Of a DNA stretch of 64,000 bases, positions 18,002 through 27,363 are shown in pieces. The notes beneath the pieces are model-generated. The model was not told the DNA's origin. It was given only the letters and a program-made list of their open reading frames with translations, and searched no databases. This DNA is from Paenibacillus albus (lineage in GTDB: Bacteria; Bacillota; Bacilli; Paenibacillales; Paenibacillaceae), in NCBI RefSeq assembly GCF_003952225.1, contig NZ_CP034437.1, positions 709,001-773,000 on the forward strand, in the 5' to 3' direction. The position numbers and the translations under genes were made by a program. Each line of letters opens with the position of its first letter. The first letter of the stretch is position 1.

Positions 18002-19374
18002 TTCCTAATCGGTTTCCCCACCGGAATACTCTGAGCAAACCGAAACACATTACGAGGATCGTACTTTCGCTTTACTTGCTTCAATCTGCCAAAATTCACG
18101 CCGTAATACGCTTTGGGCCAATTCTTAATCTCCAAATCGGGAAAGTTCACGTAATCCCCATGAACGAAGGGGCTTAACGCTCTGCGGAAGCTCCTCACCC
18201 ACCGAATATTCCGCTGCTCTCCTCTGTTCCTCCAGCGGGCCGACAGTTCGTAGATGGTCTCCGCCTTTCGATGAGGATAGGCCGTTGCAGTCGGCGATAC
18301 TCGACTGACCGCGCTTCCTGCACCGCCTAAGCTTTGACTCCACACGCTTGAATGCCTGTTTGGCGCAATAGACAAGTAATCGCGTATTATTCGCACTCCT
18401 TCACGAGGCAGCGGTCGGAACCCGTAAGCTCCTTTTATCTTGAACTTCGGCTCCAAATTCAGGTCCGATTCGGCAAAAAATCGGGTTGCTTCGATAAACG
18501 GCACGGTCTTCGCCATCACCTTCACCGGAGTGCCTGCTCGCAAGAGCGGCTTAATCAATCTGCGCAGCTCCTCTACGCTGCCAAGCAATTGTCCGGTAGA
18601 CACAATCGTTCCCACTTGCTTCGCTGATACTTCGATTGTTGAGGTTAAGCGGTTCGTGACGGACGGGGCCCAGCGCTGCCATACCGGCAGCACCTTCTCT
18701 AAGTCCGCCCACTTCCACTTGATGCTATAGATGGATACCTTCGATATGGGTCTAACCCGAAACGTGTAGGATGTAGCAACGCCAAAGTTTCCTCCCCCTC
18801 CGCCTCGCGATGCCCATAACAAGTCGGAATGCTTTCTTCTGTTCGCAACAATCGTCCTTGCCCCATACCTGCCCGATGCTACGACCATCTTCACTTGCTT
18901 CAAGTTATCGCACGTAAGTCCATATTTGCGGGAGAGGAGTCCAATGCCGCCTCCAAGGGCAAGCCCCGCTACGCCGACGTCAGGCGCGGTCCCTGCCGGA
19001 AGCGCCACGCGCTTATCCCACAGCTTCCTGTATACGCGGGCAAGCGGGTTTCCTGTCTGTACGATGGCCACCATCTTCTTACGATTAACCTTAACCTTAT
19101 TCATCTCGCTGACATCGATAATAATGCCGCCGTTTACAGCCGAGAAGCCTTCGTAGCTGTGCCGCCCGCTGCGCGCTCTCAGCCGTACGCCCCGTTCGCG
19201 AGCCCATTTGACTGCATTGACCACATCTTGCGTTCGTTTGCAGAAAACAATGACCCGCGGAAATTTGGAAAAGCGCCTGTTGAACTCCATTCTCGCCGCG
19301 TTATAGGATGGATTGCCCGGAAAAACGAGTCTTCCCGTTAATCGTGTATTTGTCTTCTTCTTGTTGCGTGCCAT
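17992..19374 (-). CDS. FAD-linked (berberine bridge-like) oxidoreductase
   Basis: About 460 residues. The N-terminal FAD-binding domain carries the flavinylation histidine in RARSGRHSYEGF. The loop where bicovalent enzymes have cysteine reads GTAPDVGVAG, so flavin is probably bound only through His. The C-terminal BBE motif YDPRNVFRFAQSIP is intact. Substrates of such enzymes are often alcohols or sugars; this one is unknown. The ATG at 19374 is chosen because the family-conserved sequence begins soon after; the frame stays open upstream to 19524, overlapping the discoidin gene, without a good start. Confidence 0.85.
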   Translation of the reverse strand: MARNKKKTNTRLTGRLVFPGNPSYNAARMEFNRRFSKFPRVIVFCKRTQDVVNAVKWARERGVRLRARSGRHSYEGFSAVNGGIIIDVSEMNKVKVNRKKMVAIVQTGNPLARVYRKLWDKRVALPAGTAPDVGVAGLALGGGIGLLSRKYGLTCDNLKQVKMVVASGRYGARTIVANRRKHSDLLWASRGGGGGNFGVATSYTFRVRPISKVSIYSIKWKWADLEKVLPVWQRWAPSVTNRLTSTIEVSAKQVGTIVSTGQLLGSVEELRRLIKPLLRAGTPVKVMAKTVPFIEATRFFAESDLNLEPKFKIKGAYGFRPLPREGVRIIRDYLSIAPNRHSSVWSQSLGGAGSAVSRVSPTATAYPHRKAETIYELSARWRNRGEQRNIRWVRSFRRALSPFVHGDYVNFPDLEIKNWPKAYYGVNFGRLKQVKRKYDPRNVFRFAQSIPVGKPIRKWK

Positions 19375-19486
19375 CCACCTTACACCGCCCCTGTTCATGG
19401 AAATAGCAGCTCTCGTTAGCATATTTCTATGTAGGGACACCTGACCCAGTAACGGCAATCGCCTAACAGAAGCAAGTCGCAACAAC

Positions 19487-21367
19487 TTAGGTTGCAGAGC
19501 TTGATCCGTATACCTCAAACTCATAAATCCTTGCAGCGGCGTTCGTGGTCTGCGTTGGCGTCGTGACGTTCAGCTTAATGTACCGAGCCGATACTTGCGT
19601 TATTTTGTCTACTGTGATGCCGCTCGTATTACCCGTTACATTGACCACCGTGCTCCAGTTCGTACCATCGGTGCTGATCTGGATATTGTAAGCCTTCGTG
19701 TTGTAAGAGGCCGTTTCTCCGCCTTCCGAAGCGTGCTTAATGACAAATTGGTTGACCTGCTTCACGGAGCCGAGATCGACCTGCAGCCAATGGCTGCCGG
19801 ACAAAGCGCACCATTTGCTATCATTGATGACGCTGCCGTCCACGGCTTTGGCTGCGGTTTGCGACGCATTGCATGTACCGTCAACGGTCGCGGGTTTATT
19901 TAAGGCCAAATTTGAAGGTCCGTATACCTCAAAATCATAGATTCTTGCTGCAGCGTTCGTGGTCTGCGTAGGTGTCGTAACGTTCAGCTTGATGTATCGA
20001 GCCGATACTGTAGTAACATTGTCTACCGTTTTGCCGCTTGAATTATTGGTTACGTTTACTGCAGTTTTCCAGCTTACACCATCGTTGCTGACCTGGATAT
20101 TGTAAGCCTTCGTGTTGTAAGCAGCCGTCTCTCCCCCTTCCGAAGCGTGCTTCATGACGAACTGGTTCACCTGCTTTACGGAACCAAGGTCAATCTGCAG
20201 CCAACGGGTGCTGGACAAGGAGCACCATTTGCTATCATTGATGCTGCTGCCGTCTACGGCCTTGGCCGCCGTCTGCGAGACATTACACGTACTATCGGCC
20301 TTCGCCGGTTTATTCAGCGCCAAATTTTGTTGCTTATATACTTCGAATTCATATATTCTTGCCGCAGAATCTGTCGTCTGCGTAGGCGTCGTAACGTTCA
20401 ACCTGACATACCGGGCCTGCGCATCGGCTATATTATCTACCGTAACACCACTCGTGTTATTGGTTACATTAACTACTGTCTTCCAGCTTTTAGCGTCTTC
20501 ACTGACTTGGATGTTGTAAGCCTTCGTGTTATACGAAGCAGGCTGTCCGCCTTCCGATGCGTGCTTGATGACGAATTGGCTCACTTGCTTCACGGAGCCG
20601 AGATCAATCTGCAGCCAATGGCTGCTAGACAAGGAGCACCATTTGCTGTCATTGATGAGGCCGCCGTCCACAGCTTTGGCTGGACTTTGCGTTGCCATAC
20701 ATGAGCTGTCGGCCGTCGCAGTGCTATTCAAGGCTAAGTTCGGAGAGCTCACCGTTATCGTGTACGTCACCTTATTCGTTCCGGCTTGCGAGGTTACGAT
20801 GATCTTCATGCCCGTTGCTAGCGTCGTCGCTTTCGTCACACCGTCTGCATTGTAGATCTCGAACGTTGCATTCGCTGACGGCGTAATTGCGGCCTTCAAC
20901 GCGGCTAGCGTGACGTCGCTCGCGACTGTGATTGTCTCATTCGACGTGCCTAAGGCGCTTACCGTCCCGATCGTCGAGGTCAATGTAGCTGCGCCGCACT
21001 GCGCGGTTGCGCTAGCTGCCGACCATTTCGCATACAAAGTTATATTGCCGCCGATTGAATCTGACGCATTGTAGGGATTCGTCAGCGCACTGTCGTAGTA
21101 CCAGCCAGCGAAGCTGTAGCACTCCTTCACCGGCGTATGCTGAAAAATCACTTTGCCTCCGGGGGACACGAATTCAGGGGCAATCGTTGAGCCGCCGTTC
21201 GTGTTATAAGACACGACCAGCTGAGTGACGACGTTGCCTTCATCTAATCCAGCAAATGACGGAGATCCGAATGACATCAAAGATACGATGATAGCTACCA
21301 GCATGAAGCAACCTCTTATTCTCGCAATAATCCTTTTCTTCCCCCGACTGCGACCTGACCTTTCCAT
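19487..21367 (-). CDS. Secreted protein with InlB-type repeat and three discoidin domains
   Basis: 626 residues. A signal peptide (about 1-39, ending SPSFA) is followed by a Listeria-Bacteroides InlB B-repeat (SYNTNGGSTIAPEFV, FAGWYYDSAL), a beta-sandwich linker domain, then three F5/8 type C (discoidin/CBM32-like) domains of about 135 residues each. They share WLQIDLGSVKQV, ASYNTKAYNIQVS and RLNVTTPTQTT-type motifs. No catalytic domain is present. Probably binds glycans outside the cell. AGGAGAAAGGGG precedes the ATG. Confidence 0.85.
   Translation of the reverse strand: MERSGRSRGKKRIIARIRGCFMLVAIIVSLMSFGSPSFAGLDEGNVVTQLVVSYNTNGGSTIAPEFVSPGGKVIFQHTPVKECYSFAGWYYDSALTNPYNASDSIGGNITLYAKWSAASATAQCGAATLTSTIGTVSALGTSNETITVASDVTLAALKAAITPSANATFEIYNADGVTKATTLATGMKIIVTSQAGTNKVTYTITVSSPNLALNSTATADSSCMATQSPAKAVDGGLINDSKWCSLSSSHWLQIDLGSVKQVSQFVIKHASEGGQPASYNTKAYNIQVSEDAKSWKTVVNVTNNTSGVTVDNIADAQARYVRLNVTTPTQTTDSAARIYEFEVYKQQNLALNKPAKADSTCNVSQTAAKAVDGSSINDSKWCSLSSTRWLQIDLGSVKQVNQFVMKHASEGGETAAYNTKAYNIQVSNDGVSWKTAVNVTNNSSGKTVDNVTTVSARYIKLNVTTPTQTTNAAARIYDFEVYGPSNLALNKPATVDGTCNASQTAAKAVDGSVINDSKWCALSGSHWLQVDLGSVKQVNQFVIKHASEGGETASYNTKAYNIQISTDGTNWSTVVNVTGNTSGITVDKITQVSARYIKLNVTTPTQTTNAAARIYEFEVYGSSSAT
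19500..20740 (-). repeat. Three tandem about 400-bp intragenic repeats (discoidin domains)
   Basis: Units of about 405 bp at roughly 19500-19910, 19920-20325 and 20335-20740 are strongly alike at DNA level, for example the recurrent TTGTAAGCCTTCGTGTT and CACCATTTGCT words. This indicates recent duplication of the domain. Confidence 0.8.
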
Positions 21368-21550
21368 TATTCATGCCCCTTTCTCCTACCCGAATGATTA
21401 GCGCTTTCGATACTGCGGGCTCTTATACCGCTGTTGCACCATTCATAATGTTATTCACAAAAAGCAGAAGAATGTTTGTTTCTAAGAAGGCAGCTGCTTA
21501 AGAATTCAACGCTACAAGTGGAAATCCTTGTAAGTTTATGTGCGCAATTC

Positions 21551-21586
21551 AAAAAAAGAGCGCCCGATTGTTCGGCCGCCCTCTTG
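21551..21586 (-). terminator. Terminator of the metallo-hydrolase gene
   Basis: GC-rich hairpin (AGAGGGCGGCCGA / TCGGGCGCTCT on the minus strand) followed by seven T. Confidence 0.88.
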
Positions 21587-21598
21587 TCTCATACTCTT

Positions 21599-22249
21599 CT
21601 ATTTATATTGCATCGTAACGATACCCGCATATTGGCCGAGGCTTTCCTTGGACACGTTCAACGTCTTCACGTCTGTCGCCCTAGTCCCGGCAGCTTCGAG
21701 AAATTTGTTCTCCTTCGCAAACATGATCCTGCCGAGAAGCCCCAATGCCTTCGTACTATAATGCATTGGAATCGCTACGGTCGCCTGCAATTGACGCATC
21801 ACTTGAGCGGCCTCTGGCCCGTCGAGCGTCATTCTTCCTCCTACCGGCACCATGAGAACGTCCACTTTTCCAATTGCTCTGATTTGTTCTTCTGTAAGCA
21901 GATGCCCTAGATCCCCGCAATGACAGATCGTTAACCCATCCATCCGGAAGCGGAAAACAATATTGGGACCTCTTTTCTTCCCATTTACCTTGTCATGGGA
22001 AGTCTTGAACCCGCTAATGCTGACATCGCCGCGACTATATTCTGTCGGCTCATTAACAAGCAAGTAATCACCTGAAGCGGCGTTAATTTTATTATGATCG
22101 CCATGATTATGCGTAACCACGACAATATCCGACTCAACCGGAACCGGCATACGGTAGCCGAGAAACTTATAATAAGGATCGATGAGAATCCTCGTTCCTG
22201 CATCCGATGTCAGTAGAAAGGAAGAATGGCCATACCATTGAATCTGCAT
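21599..22249 (-). CDS. MBL-fold metallo-hydrolase (UPF0173/YtkL-like)
   Basis: 216 residues. The zinc motif THNHGDHNK (HxHxDH), a distal CHCGDLGH and IPMHYSTK match the small UPF0173 hydrolase family. Function in the cell is unknown. The ATG at 22249 has GAGGAG about 10 bases upstream; an in-frame TTG at 22267 overlaps that site and is unlikely. Confidence 0.86.
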   Translation of the reverse strand: MQIQWYGHSSFLLTSDAGTRILIDPYYKFLGYRMPVPVESDIVVVTHNHGDHNKINAASGDYLLVNEPTEYSRGDVSISGFKTSHDKVNGKKRGPNIVFRFRMDGLTICHCGDLGHLLTEEQIRAIGKVDVLMVPVGGRMTLDGPEAAQVMRQLQATVAIPMHYSTKALGLLGRIMFAKENKFLEAAGTRATDVKTLNVSKESLGQYAGIVTMQYK

Positions 22250-22362
22250 TAGTAACACACTCCTCAAGCTAATAGAATGACTGCTTGAAACGAAACATCT
22301 CCATTTGATATTAAGCGGAGATGTCTCCGCTTGTCAAGGGAACACGGATGAACACAGCAAAG

Positions 22363-22394
22363 AGGCTGCTTTGAATTTGACTTCAAAGCAGCCT
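22363..22394 (-). terminator. Hairpin below the SLH remnant
   Basis: Perfect 13-bp stem AGGCTGCTTTGAA (22363-22375) with TTCAAAGCAGCCT (22382-22394). It lies directly below the SLH-domain tail and is probably that lost gene's terminator; the T run is poor. Confidence 0.6.
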
Positions 22395-22408
22395 TGCTGG
22401 ATTTCCCT

Positions 22409-22501
22409 TTACTTACTCTTTATCGCCAACATTTTTAGCAGCACGGTTACTGACTCTGCTCTTGTCGTTTTGTCGCCAGGAGCAAAGTCCACAAAAATAA
22501 T
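22409..22501 (-). pseudogene. C-terminal remnant of an S-layer homology (SLH) protein
   Basis: A minus-strand frame ending in TAA at 22409-22411 encodes VDFAPGDKTTRAESVTVLL followed by KMLAIKSK. FAPGDKTTRAE..TVLLKML is the standard end of an SLH domain, which anchors surface proteins to pyruvylated wall polymer. No start or upstream SLH sequence exists: the frame runs into the terminator and stop of the ABC-F gene. Its own downstream hairpin is kept. Confidence 0.75.
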
Positions 22502-22518
22502 AGGACATCCAAAGGATG
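22492..22518 (-). terminator. Terminator of the first ABC-F gene
   Basis: Stem GGACATCC / GGATGCCC with AAA loop (22503-22521 region); the minus strand continues TATTATTTTTG. Confidence 0.7.
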
Positions 22519-22540
22519 CCCCATTTCAGAGAGTTGTCAT

Positions 22541-24286
22541 TTAAAGCAGCTTAATCAGCCCTTCCAGCTCATCAATCAAACCTTTTGCAAGTTCAAAATT
22601 AGTCTCTTTCAAAGCCAATTCGATTTGCATTTCAACTGCTTTTTTCTTTTGTTCCGTGTCCAAATAGTCTTTATCGAAATGACTTTCATAAATCATCTTT
22701 TTAAATTTCGACATCGTCATTTTTTTAATCTTCTTGTCGCCGATAATTAGCACATAATCCATACCATTTACAACCGAATAGAAATCATGCGAAATCATCA
22801 GAATCGCGCCTTTATAGGCTTGAATGGCGTTCTCCAGCGCTATCTGTGCATAGGTATCCAAATGGCTTGTCGGTTCATCAAGAAGCAATACATTTGCTTG
22901 ACCGGCAGAAACTTTAGCCAATTGAAGGATGTTTTTTTCTCCGCCGGATAGAGATTCGATCTTCTGATTAACGATTTCCCCTTCAAAGCCATAGTTAGCA
23001 AGATGCTCTCTGGCCTCATCATACGTGCTAAACCCCGCATCGATGAATTCTTCTAGTATGGTATTCGAATTGGTTAGCATTTCACCTTGAAGCTGGGATA
23101 AATAAGCCATTTTAGCGTTCGCATTGATCGCGATAGAATCCTGATTATTTGTATAGATTTCTCGGAGCAGCGTCGTTTTCCCGGTACCGTTTGAACCGAT
23201 AATCGCTACTTTATCCGTAGATTTAATCTCGAAGCTAACCTTGTCTAAGAGTAGCTCGTCAAAAACAACACTATACTGATTAACATTTACAACAATCGTG
23301 TCTTCATTATCAATTTCATTACCAGTACCAAAACTGATATTTGGTTGCTTAATCTCAACGAATGGCGCTTTAATTCGACGAGCTTCCAGCCTTTCCTGGA
23401 ATCTAACTCTAGCCTTTAACGCTCTCCCTCTTGATGCTTCCGAATTATAAGTTGCAATTACTCTAAGATTTTTGACAATGTTCTCGTTTCTCTCAATCTC
23501 TTCATGTTCAGCGACTGCGATTTCTTGCAGCTCGATCTTTGTCTGAAGCAGTGAGAAGTTATACTCGATATATCGACCATCAAACTCTTGGATCTCCATG
23601 TTTTCAAGGTGAAGGATTTTGTTGAAGCAATGGTTCAATAGATATCGGTTATGCGTAACAACGAGCAGCATGCCTTTGTAAGCATTAATAAGTTTCTTAA
23701 GCGCATTGAGGTTCTCGAAATCCAAGAATACATCCGGCTCGTCCATAATCATGAGGTCGGGACGATTCAGCATTTCCTTCATCACTTGAACAAGTTTGAA
23801 TTCCCCTCCGCTTAAGTCAGATACATTAAGATCTCTTCGCTTCATAAGGTTGGCTAGATTGAGCTGCTTATGAATGTTGCTTTCATAATCTTCCCCGCCC
23901 ATTGCATCAAAGGCGTCTAAAGCGGATTGATACTTCTCCAGTAAAGGTTCTATATCAGAGGAAGTTTCCATTTCCGTGCAAATCGATTGAATTTCATTCT
24001 GAATCTTTATGAATGGTTCCGCGATATATTCAAAAACCGTTGTTTCCTTCGTGTTGTCTAATTCGGAGAACTGACTTACATATCCGATCGTGCAACCCGG
24101 GTCCATCTCTAGTTTCCCATCGAACAAATAGCTTTCTGGATCCATCAGTATATCGATTAATGTACTTTTGCCACTGCCGCTTGTTCCTATAAAAGCGCAA
24201 TGCTGTGCTTCCTCTAACGTAAACGAAATGTTGTTATATAGCTCTTTTTGCGGAAATGAGAAGGATAGACGTTCAACTTTTATCAT
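22541..24286 (-). CDS. ABC-F family ATPase (possible ribosome-protection type)
   Basis: 581 residues with two ATP-binding cassettes and no membrane segments. Walker A sites are GTSGSGKST and GSNGTGKTT; signatures LSGGEFKL and LSGGEKNI. The second Walker B is the normal LLLDEPTSHLD, but the first reads MDEPDVFLDFENL, with Asp where Thr is usual. ABC-F proteins act on the ribosome; some give resistance to lincosamide, pleuromutilin or streptogramin drugs. The gene is visibly AT-richer than its neighbours and cuts an SLH gene, suggesting acquisition. Resistance function is not proven. Confidence 0.85.
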   Translation of the reverse strand: MIKVERLSFSFPQKELYNNISFTLEEAQHCAFIGTSGSGKSTLIDILMDPESYLFDGKLEMDPGCTIGYVSQFSELDNTKETTVFEYIAEPFIKIQNEIQSICTEMETSSDIEPLLEKYQSALDAFDAMGGEDYESNIHKQLNLANLMKRRDLNVSDLSGGEFKLVQVMKEMLNRPDLMIMDEPDVFLDFENLNALKKLINAYKGMLLVVTHNRYLLNHCFNKILHLENMEIQEFDGRYIEYNFSLLQTKIELQEIAVAEHEEIERNENIVKNLRVIATYNSEASRGRALKARVRFQERLEARRIKAPFVEIKQPNISFGTGNEIDNEDTIVVNVNQYSVVFDELLLDKVSFEIKSTDKVAIIGSNGTGKTTLLREIYTNNQDSIAINANAKMAYLSQLQGEMLTNSNTILEEFIDAGFSTYDEAREHLANYGFEGEIVNQKIESLSGGEKNILQLAKVSAGQANVLLLDEPTSHLDTYAQIALENAIQAYKGAILMISHDFYSVVNGMDYVLIIGDKKIKKMTMSKFKKMIYESHFDKDYLDTEQKKKAVEMQIELALKETNFELAKGLIDELEGLIKLL

Positions 24287-24480
24287 CGTATGACCTTTCT
24301 TTATAACTAAATTAGTAATTATTATTGGATGTTTTGCAGATCGGAGTTATTAAGTTTACCGTTGTTAGAGTAACACCGTTTACAAGCAACTTCAATTCAT
24401 TTGTCACCCTCTAATTCTGGAATTAGCCTACGTCCTCTGTTATAGCCGGTATTTAAGCCTATTCTGTAACGAGAGCTTGG

Positions 24481-24509
24481 CTGACAAACGGATTTAAAAA
24501 TGCTAGCAT
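24481..24509 (+). promoter_or_regulatory. Promoter of the diguanylate cyclase gene
   Basis: -35 CTGACA (24481-24486), 17-base spacer, -10 TAGCAT (24504-24509). The rest of the 276-base spacer between the divergent genes shows nothing else that I can support. Confidence 0.45.
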
Positions 24510-24562
24510 GTAATTTAATAATGTCTGCCCGAATTATGCGACCACGGAGGGGAATAGGCACA

Positions 24563-25669
24563 ATGGTTGAGAACCGTCGCCTGAAAGTAATAATGGAAGT
24601 CCAGCAGCAGATGCTGTTATCTAACTTTGATTTAAAGCTGTTTATGCGGACCATATGCGATCGAATGTGCCTATTAACAGATGCCGATGGTTCTACGATA
24701 GAGATGTTAGCAGGCGATGAAATGGTATATGCCGCCGTCAGCGGCACTTTGGAGCCTCATCTTGGTATTCGGCTCAATAAGAACGGCAGTTTGTCGGGCT
24801 TGTGCGTCATGGAGAAGGATATCTTGTATTCGCCGGATACGCAGCAGGACGATCGCGTCAACAAGGAAGCGACGATGAGAGTCGGCGCACGGAGCATGGT
24901 CTGCGTTCCCTTGTTTGAATCCAGCAACGCTGTCGGCGTGTTGAAGGTTATTTCCGGCCGGCCGAATGCTTTCTCCAGCCGCCATATCGAGACATTGCAG
25001 CTATTATCGCTCGCTCTGGGTTCAGAGCTAGGCAAGCAAGTCAACTACGACGACAAAATTCGGATTCTGAACGATTACGAGCAATTATTAGTTCAATTAA
25101 GAGCTGAAATTGAAAGACGCGAGAAACTAGAGCTCGAGCTTATTCAATTAACAGAGCGCGACATTCTGACGGGATTGCTGAATCGTAGAGGCTTTAGCGT
25201 TCGAATACAGTCCTGGATGCATCGTGCGAGTCAAGAAGAAGGCTTATTCGGGGTGTTCTACCTCGATTTGAATAAATTCAAGCAATGCAACGATACTTAC
25301 GGACATGAAGTCGGCGATCTTGTGCTCGTAGAATTCGCGGATCGCATCAAGAACGCGATTCGCGAATCCGATCTAGTCGCGCGCGTAGGCGGTGATGAAT
25401 TCGTGGTGGCAGCATGGCTGCAGAATGGCAAGGACGGCCTGATTCAAGTTGCCAAACGGTTGACCGGTCAGCTCGAGGCGCCAATGCGGATTAAGGAGCT
25501 TCAACTTCCGATGACCACCAGCGTCGGCTGTACGCTATGGGCGAAGGGCAAGTCGGAGCTCGATCTCATGCGTGCGGCGGACCAAGCGATGTATCTGGCC
25601 AAATCGAGCGGTACCAATCAGATTGCGGTTGATGGGGAGCTCATCAGACAAATCTCCTCCCTCTCCTAA
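24563..25669 (+). CDS. GAF-GGDEF diguanylate cyclase
   Basis: About 368 residues: an N-terminal GAF domain (about 10-160), a short coiled coil (YEQLLVQLRAEIERREKLEL) and a GGDEF domain. The active site RVGGDEF is intact and the inhibitory RxxD site is present five residues upstream (RESDLVARVGGDEF). It should make c-di-GMP, with product inhibition, and is cytoplasmic. GGAGGGG precedes ATG 24563; an open frame upstream from 24500 has no ribosome site. Confidence 0.88.
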   Translation: MVENRRLKVIMEVQQQMLLSNFDLKLFMRTICDRMCLLTDADGSTIEMLAGDEMVYAAVSGTLEPHLGIRLNKNGSLSGLCVMEKDILYSPDTQQDDRVNKEATMRVGARSMVCVPLFESSNAVGVLKVISGRPNAFSSRHIETLQLLSLALGSELGKQVNYDDKIRILNDYEQLLVQLRAEIERREKLELELIQLTERDILTGLLNRRGFSVRIQSWMHRASQEEGLFGVFYLDLNKFKQCNDTYGHEVGDLVLVEFADRIKNAIRESDLVARVGGDEFVVAAWLQNGKDGLIQVAKRLTGQLEAPMRIKELQLPMTTSVGCTLWAKGKSELDLMRAADQAMYLAKSSGTNQIAVDGELIRQISSLS

Positions 25670-25675
25670 ATAATT

Positions 25676-25714
25676 AAGAACCTCTCCGATGCTTCATCGA
25701 AGAGGTTCTTTTTG
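25676..25714 (+). terminator. Terminator of the GGDEF gene
   Basis: Stem AAGAACCTCT / AGAGGTTCTT followed by TTTTG; probably also serves the convergent ABC-F gene. Confidence 0.85.
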
Positions 25715-25725
25715 TCTCCATTCTC

Positions 25726-27300
25726 TTACAAGCTCTGTTCGGTCACTCCCGTTACCGGATCGAAAGTAAGCAGCTTGGTCCCGATCTTATCAATGAAGAA
25801 GCGATCATGGCTTACCGTAATGACCGCGCCGGGGAAATGAATCAGCGCCTGCTCCATCACCTGTATGCTCGTGAGATCCAGATGATTAGTCGGCTCGTCT
25901 AAGATAATAACAGCCGCACCTGAGAGAAGGCACTTAGCTAGCGCCACCCTGGCCTTCTGTCCTCCGGACAGATTACCGATCGCCTTGCTCAGATCTGCTT
26001 CCGAGAATTGCAGCATAGCTAGAAATTTGTTCACCTTTTTGCGCGGAGCATCTAATCCCAATCCATACGTATTCACCGCGTGGCTGACGGTATCCTTAGG
26101 ATCAAGCTCCTCCCACATCCGGTTGAAGTAGGCATAATTAACGCCTTTCTCCCAGACAACCTCCCCGGACTCCGGCTTCTCCTGCCCCGTAAGCGCCTTA
26201 ATGAGCGTGGATTTCCCGCTTCCGTTCGGTCCCACGATGACCAGGCGATCTTCCTTCTGAATATCGAAGCTGACGTTCTCGAAGATCTGTCTGCCCTCGT
26301 AGGTCTGCCCGATCTTCTTCACTTCGCATAGCTTGTCCGGGAAGCGCAATTTCTCGTAGATGTCGGTAATCAGCACGTTAACCGGATGCGGCTCTATCCG
26401 CTTCTTGTTATCCGCGAGCTTACGCGAGAGTCGGTCCTTGGAGCCCGATTTGCGGCTCGCCCGGTCATCAATTGCCTCGGATTCCATGAGCAGCAGCTCT
26501 TCCTCCCACTCGAATTGGCGGTCCAGCTCCTTCTTGCGCATCTTCTTCTTACGGACGTAATCGGTGTAGTTGCCTTCGTATTCCTGAAAATGATAATTCT
26601 CGATCTCGATCGTGCGCGTGACGACCTTGTCGATAAATTGCCGGTCATGCGACACCAGAATCATGGCTCCCTTGAATCGGTACAGCCACTGCTCCAGCCA
26701 AGCAATTCCTTCGATGTCCAAGTAATTCGTCGGCTCGTCCAGCAGAACGACATCAGGCAGCTCGATTAACATCTTCGCGAGCGCCGCGCGGTTACGCCAT
26801 CCTCCGGACAACTCATCGACGGGCTGATTGCGGGATCTGTCGTTAAACCCTAGCTTCGTAAGCACCGTATTAATCTCGACGGACACGTTCCAGCCATCGA
26901 GATGCTCCATCTGTTCGAATAACTCCGCTTGCCTTGCGAGCAGCGCATCCATCTCGCTATCGTCTGTCACCGTCCCCAGCTTATCTCCGACCTCTTGCAG
27001 CTCTCGTTCAATAAGGGCAACCTGCTCGAAGCAAGCTTCCAGCTCTTGCTGAACGGACAGACCTCCGCTAAGTTCCGAGAATTGTGAGAAATATCCGATT
27101 CGCACCTGAGGATCAATTTCGACTCTGCCGGACGTCGGCTCTTCCTTGCCCATGATGAGCTTGAATACCGTCGACTTACCGGCGCCGTTCCGTCCGATTA
27201 GGCCAATGCGTTCCCCTTGCATAACCCGAAAATAAATATCGCGGAAGATCATGGACTCTTCATACTTCTTCGTAACGTTCTCCAACCGTATTACGCTCAT
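25726..27300 (-). CDS. ABC-F family ATPase
   Basis: About 524 residues, two ABC cassettes without membrane domains: Walker A GRNGAGKST and GPNGSGKST, signatures LSGGWRNRA and LSGGQKARV, Walker B VVLLDEPTNYLD and IILDEPTNHLD, with a charged linker between. This is the standard translation-factor type of ABC-F, distinct from the neighbouring gene at 22541-24286. Start ATG 27300 has AAGGG 8 bases upstream. Confidence 0.88.
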   Translation of the reverse strand: MSVIRLENVTKKYEESMIFRDIYFRVMQGERIGLIGRNGAGKSTVFKLIMGKEEPTSGRVEIDPQVRIGYFSQFSELSGGLSVQQELEACFEQVALIERELQEVGDKLGTVTDDSEMDALLARQAELFEQMEHLDGWNVSVEINTVLTKLGFNDRSRNQPVDELSGGWRNRAALAKMLIELPDVVLLDEPTNYLDIEGIAWLEQWLYRFKGAMILVSHDRQFIDKVVTRTIEIENYHFQEYEGNYTDYVRKKKMRKKELDRQFEWEEELLLMESEAIDDRASRKSGSKDRLSRKLADNKKRIEPHPVNVLITDIYEKLRFPDKLCEVKKIGQTYEGRQIFENVSFDIQKEDRLVIVGPNGSGKSTLIKALTGQEKPESGEVVWEKGVNYAYFNRMWEELDPKDTVSHAVNTYGLGLDAPRKKVNKFLAMLQFSEADLSKAIGNLSGGQKARVALAKCLLSGAAVIILDEPTNHLDLTSIQVMEQALIHFPGAVITVSHDRFFIDKIGTKLLTFDPVTGVTEQSL

Positions 27301-27363
27301 GCCCATCACCCTTCTGATTCCAACACTCTAGGGTGATTATACCACCCTCCGGTGGCAGCCTGT

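Noticed and set aside
19500..20740. CRISPR-like or mobile repeats
   Set aside because: The repeats are about 400 bp, coding and in frame; they are duplicated discoidin domains.
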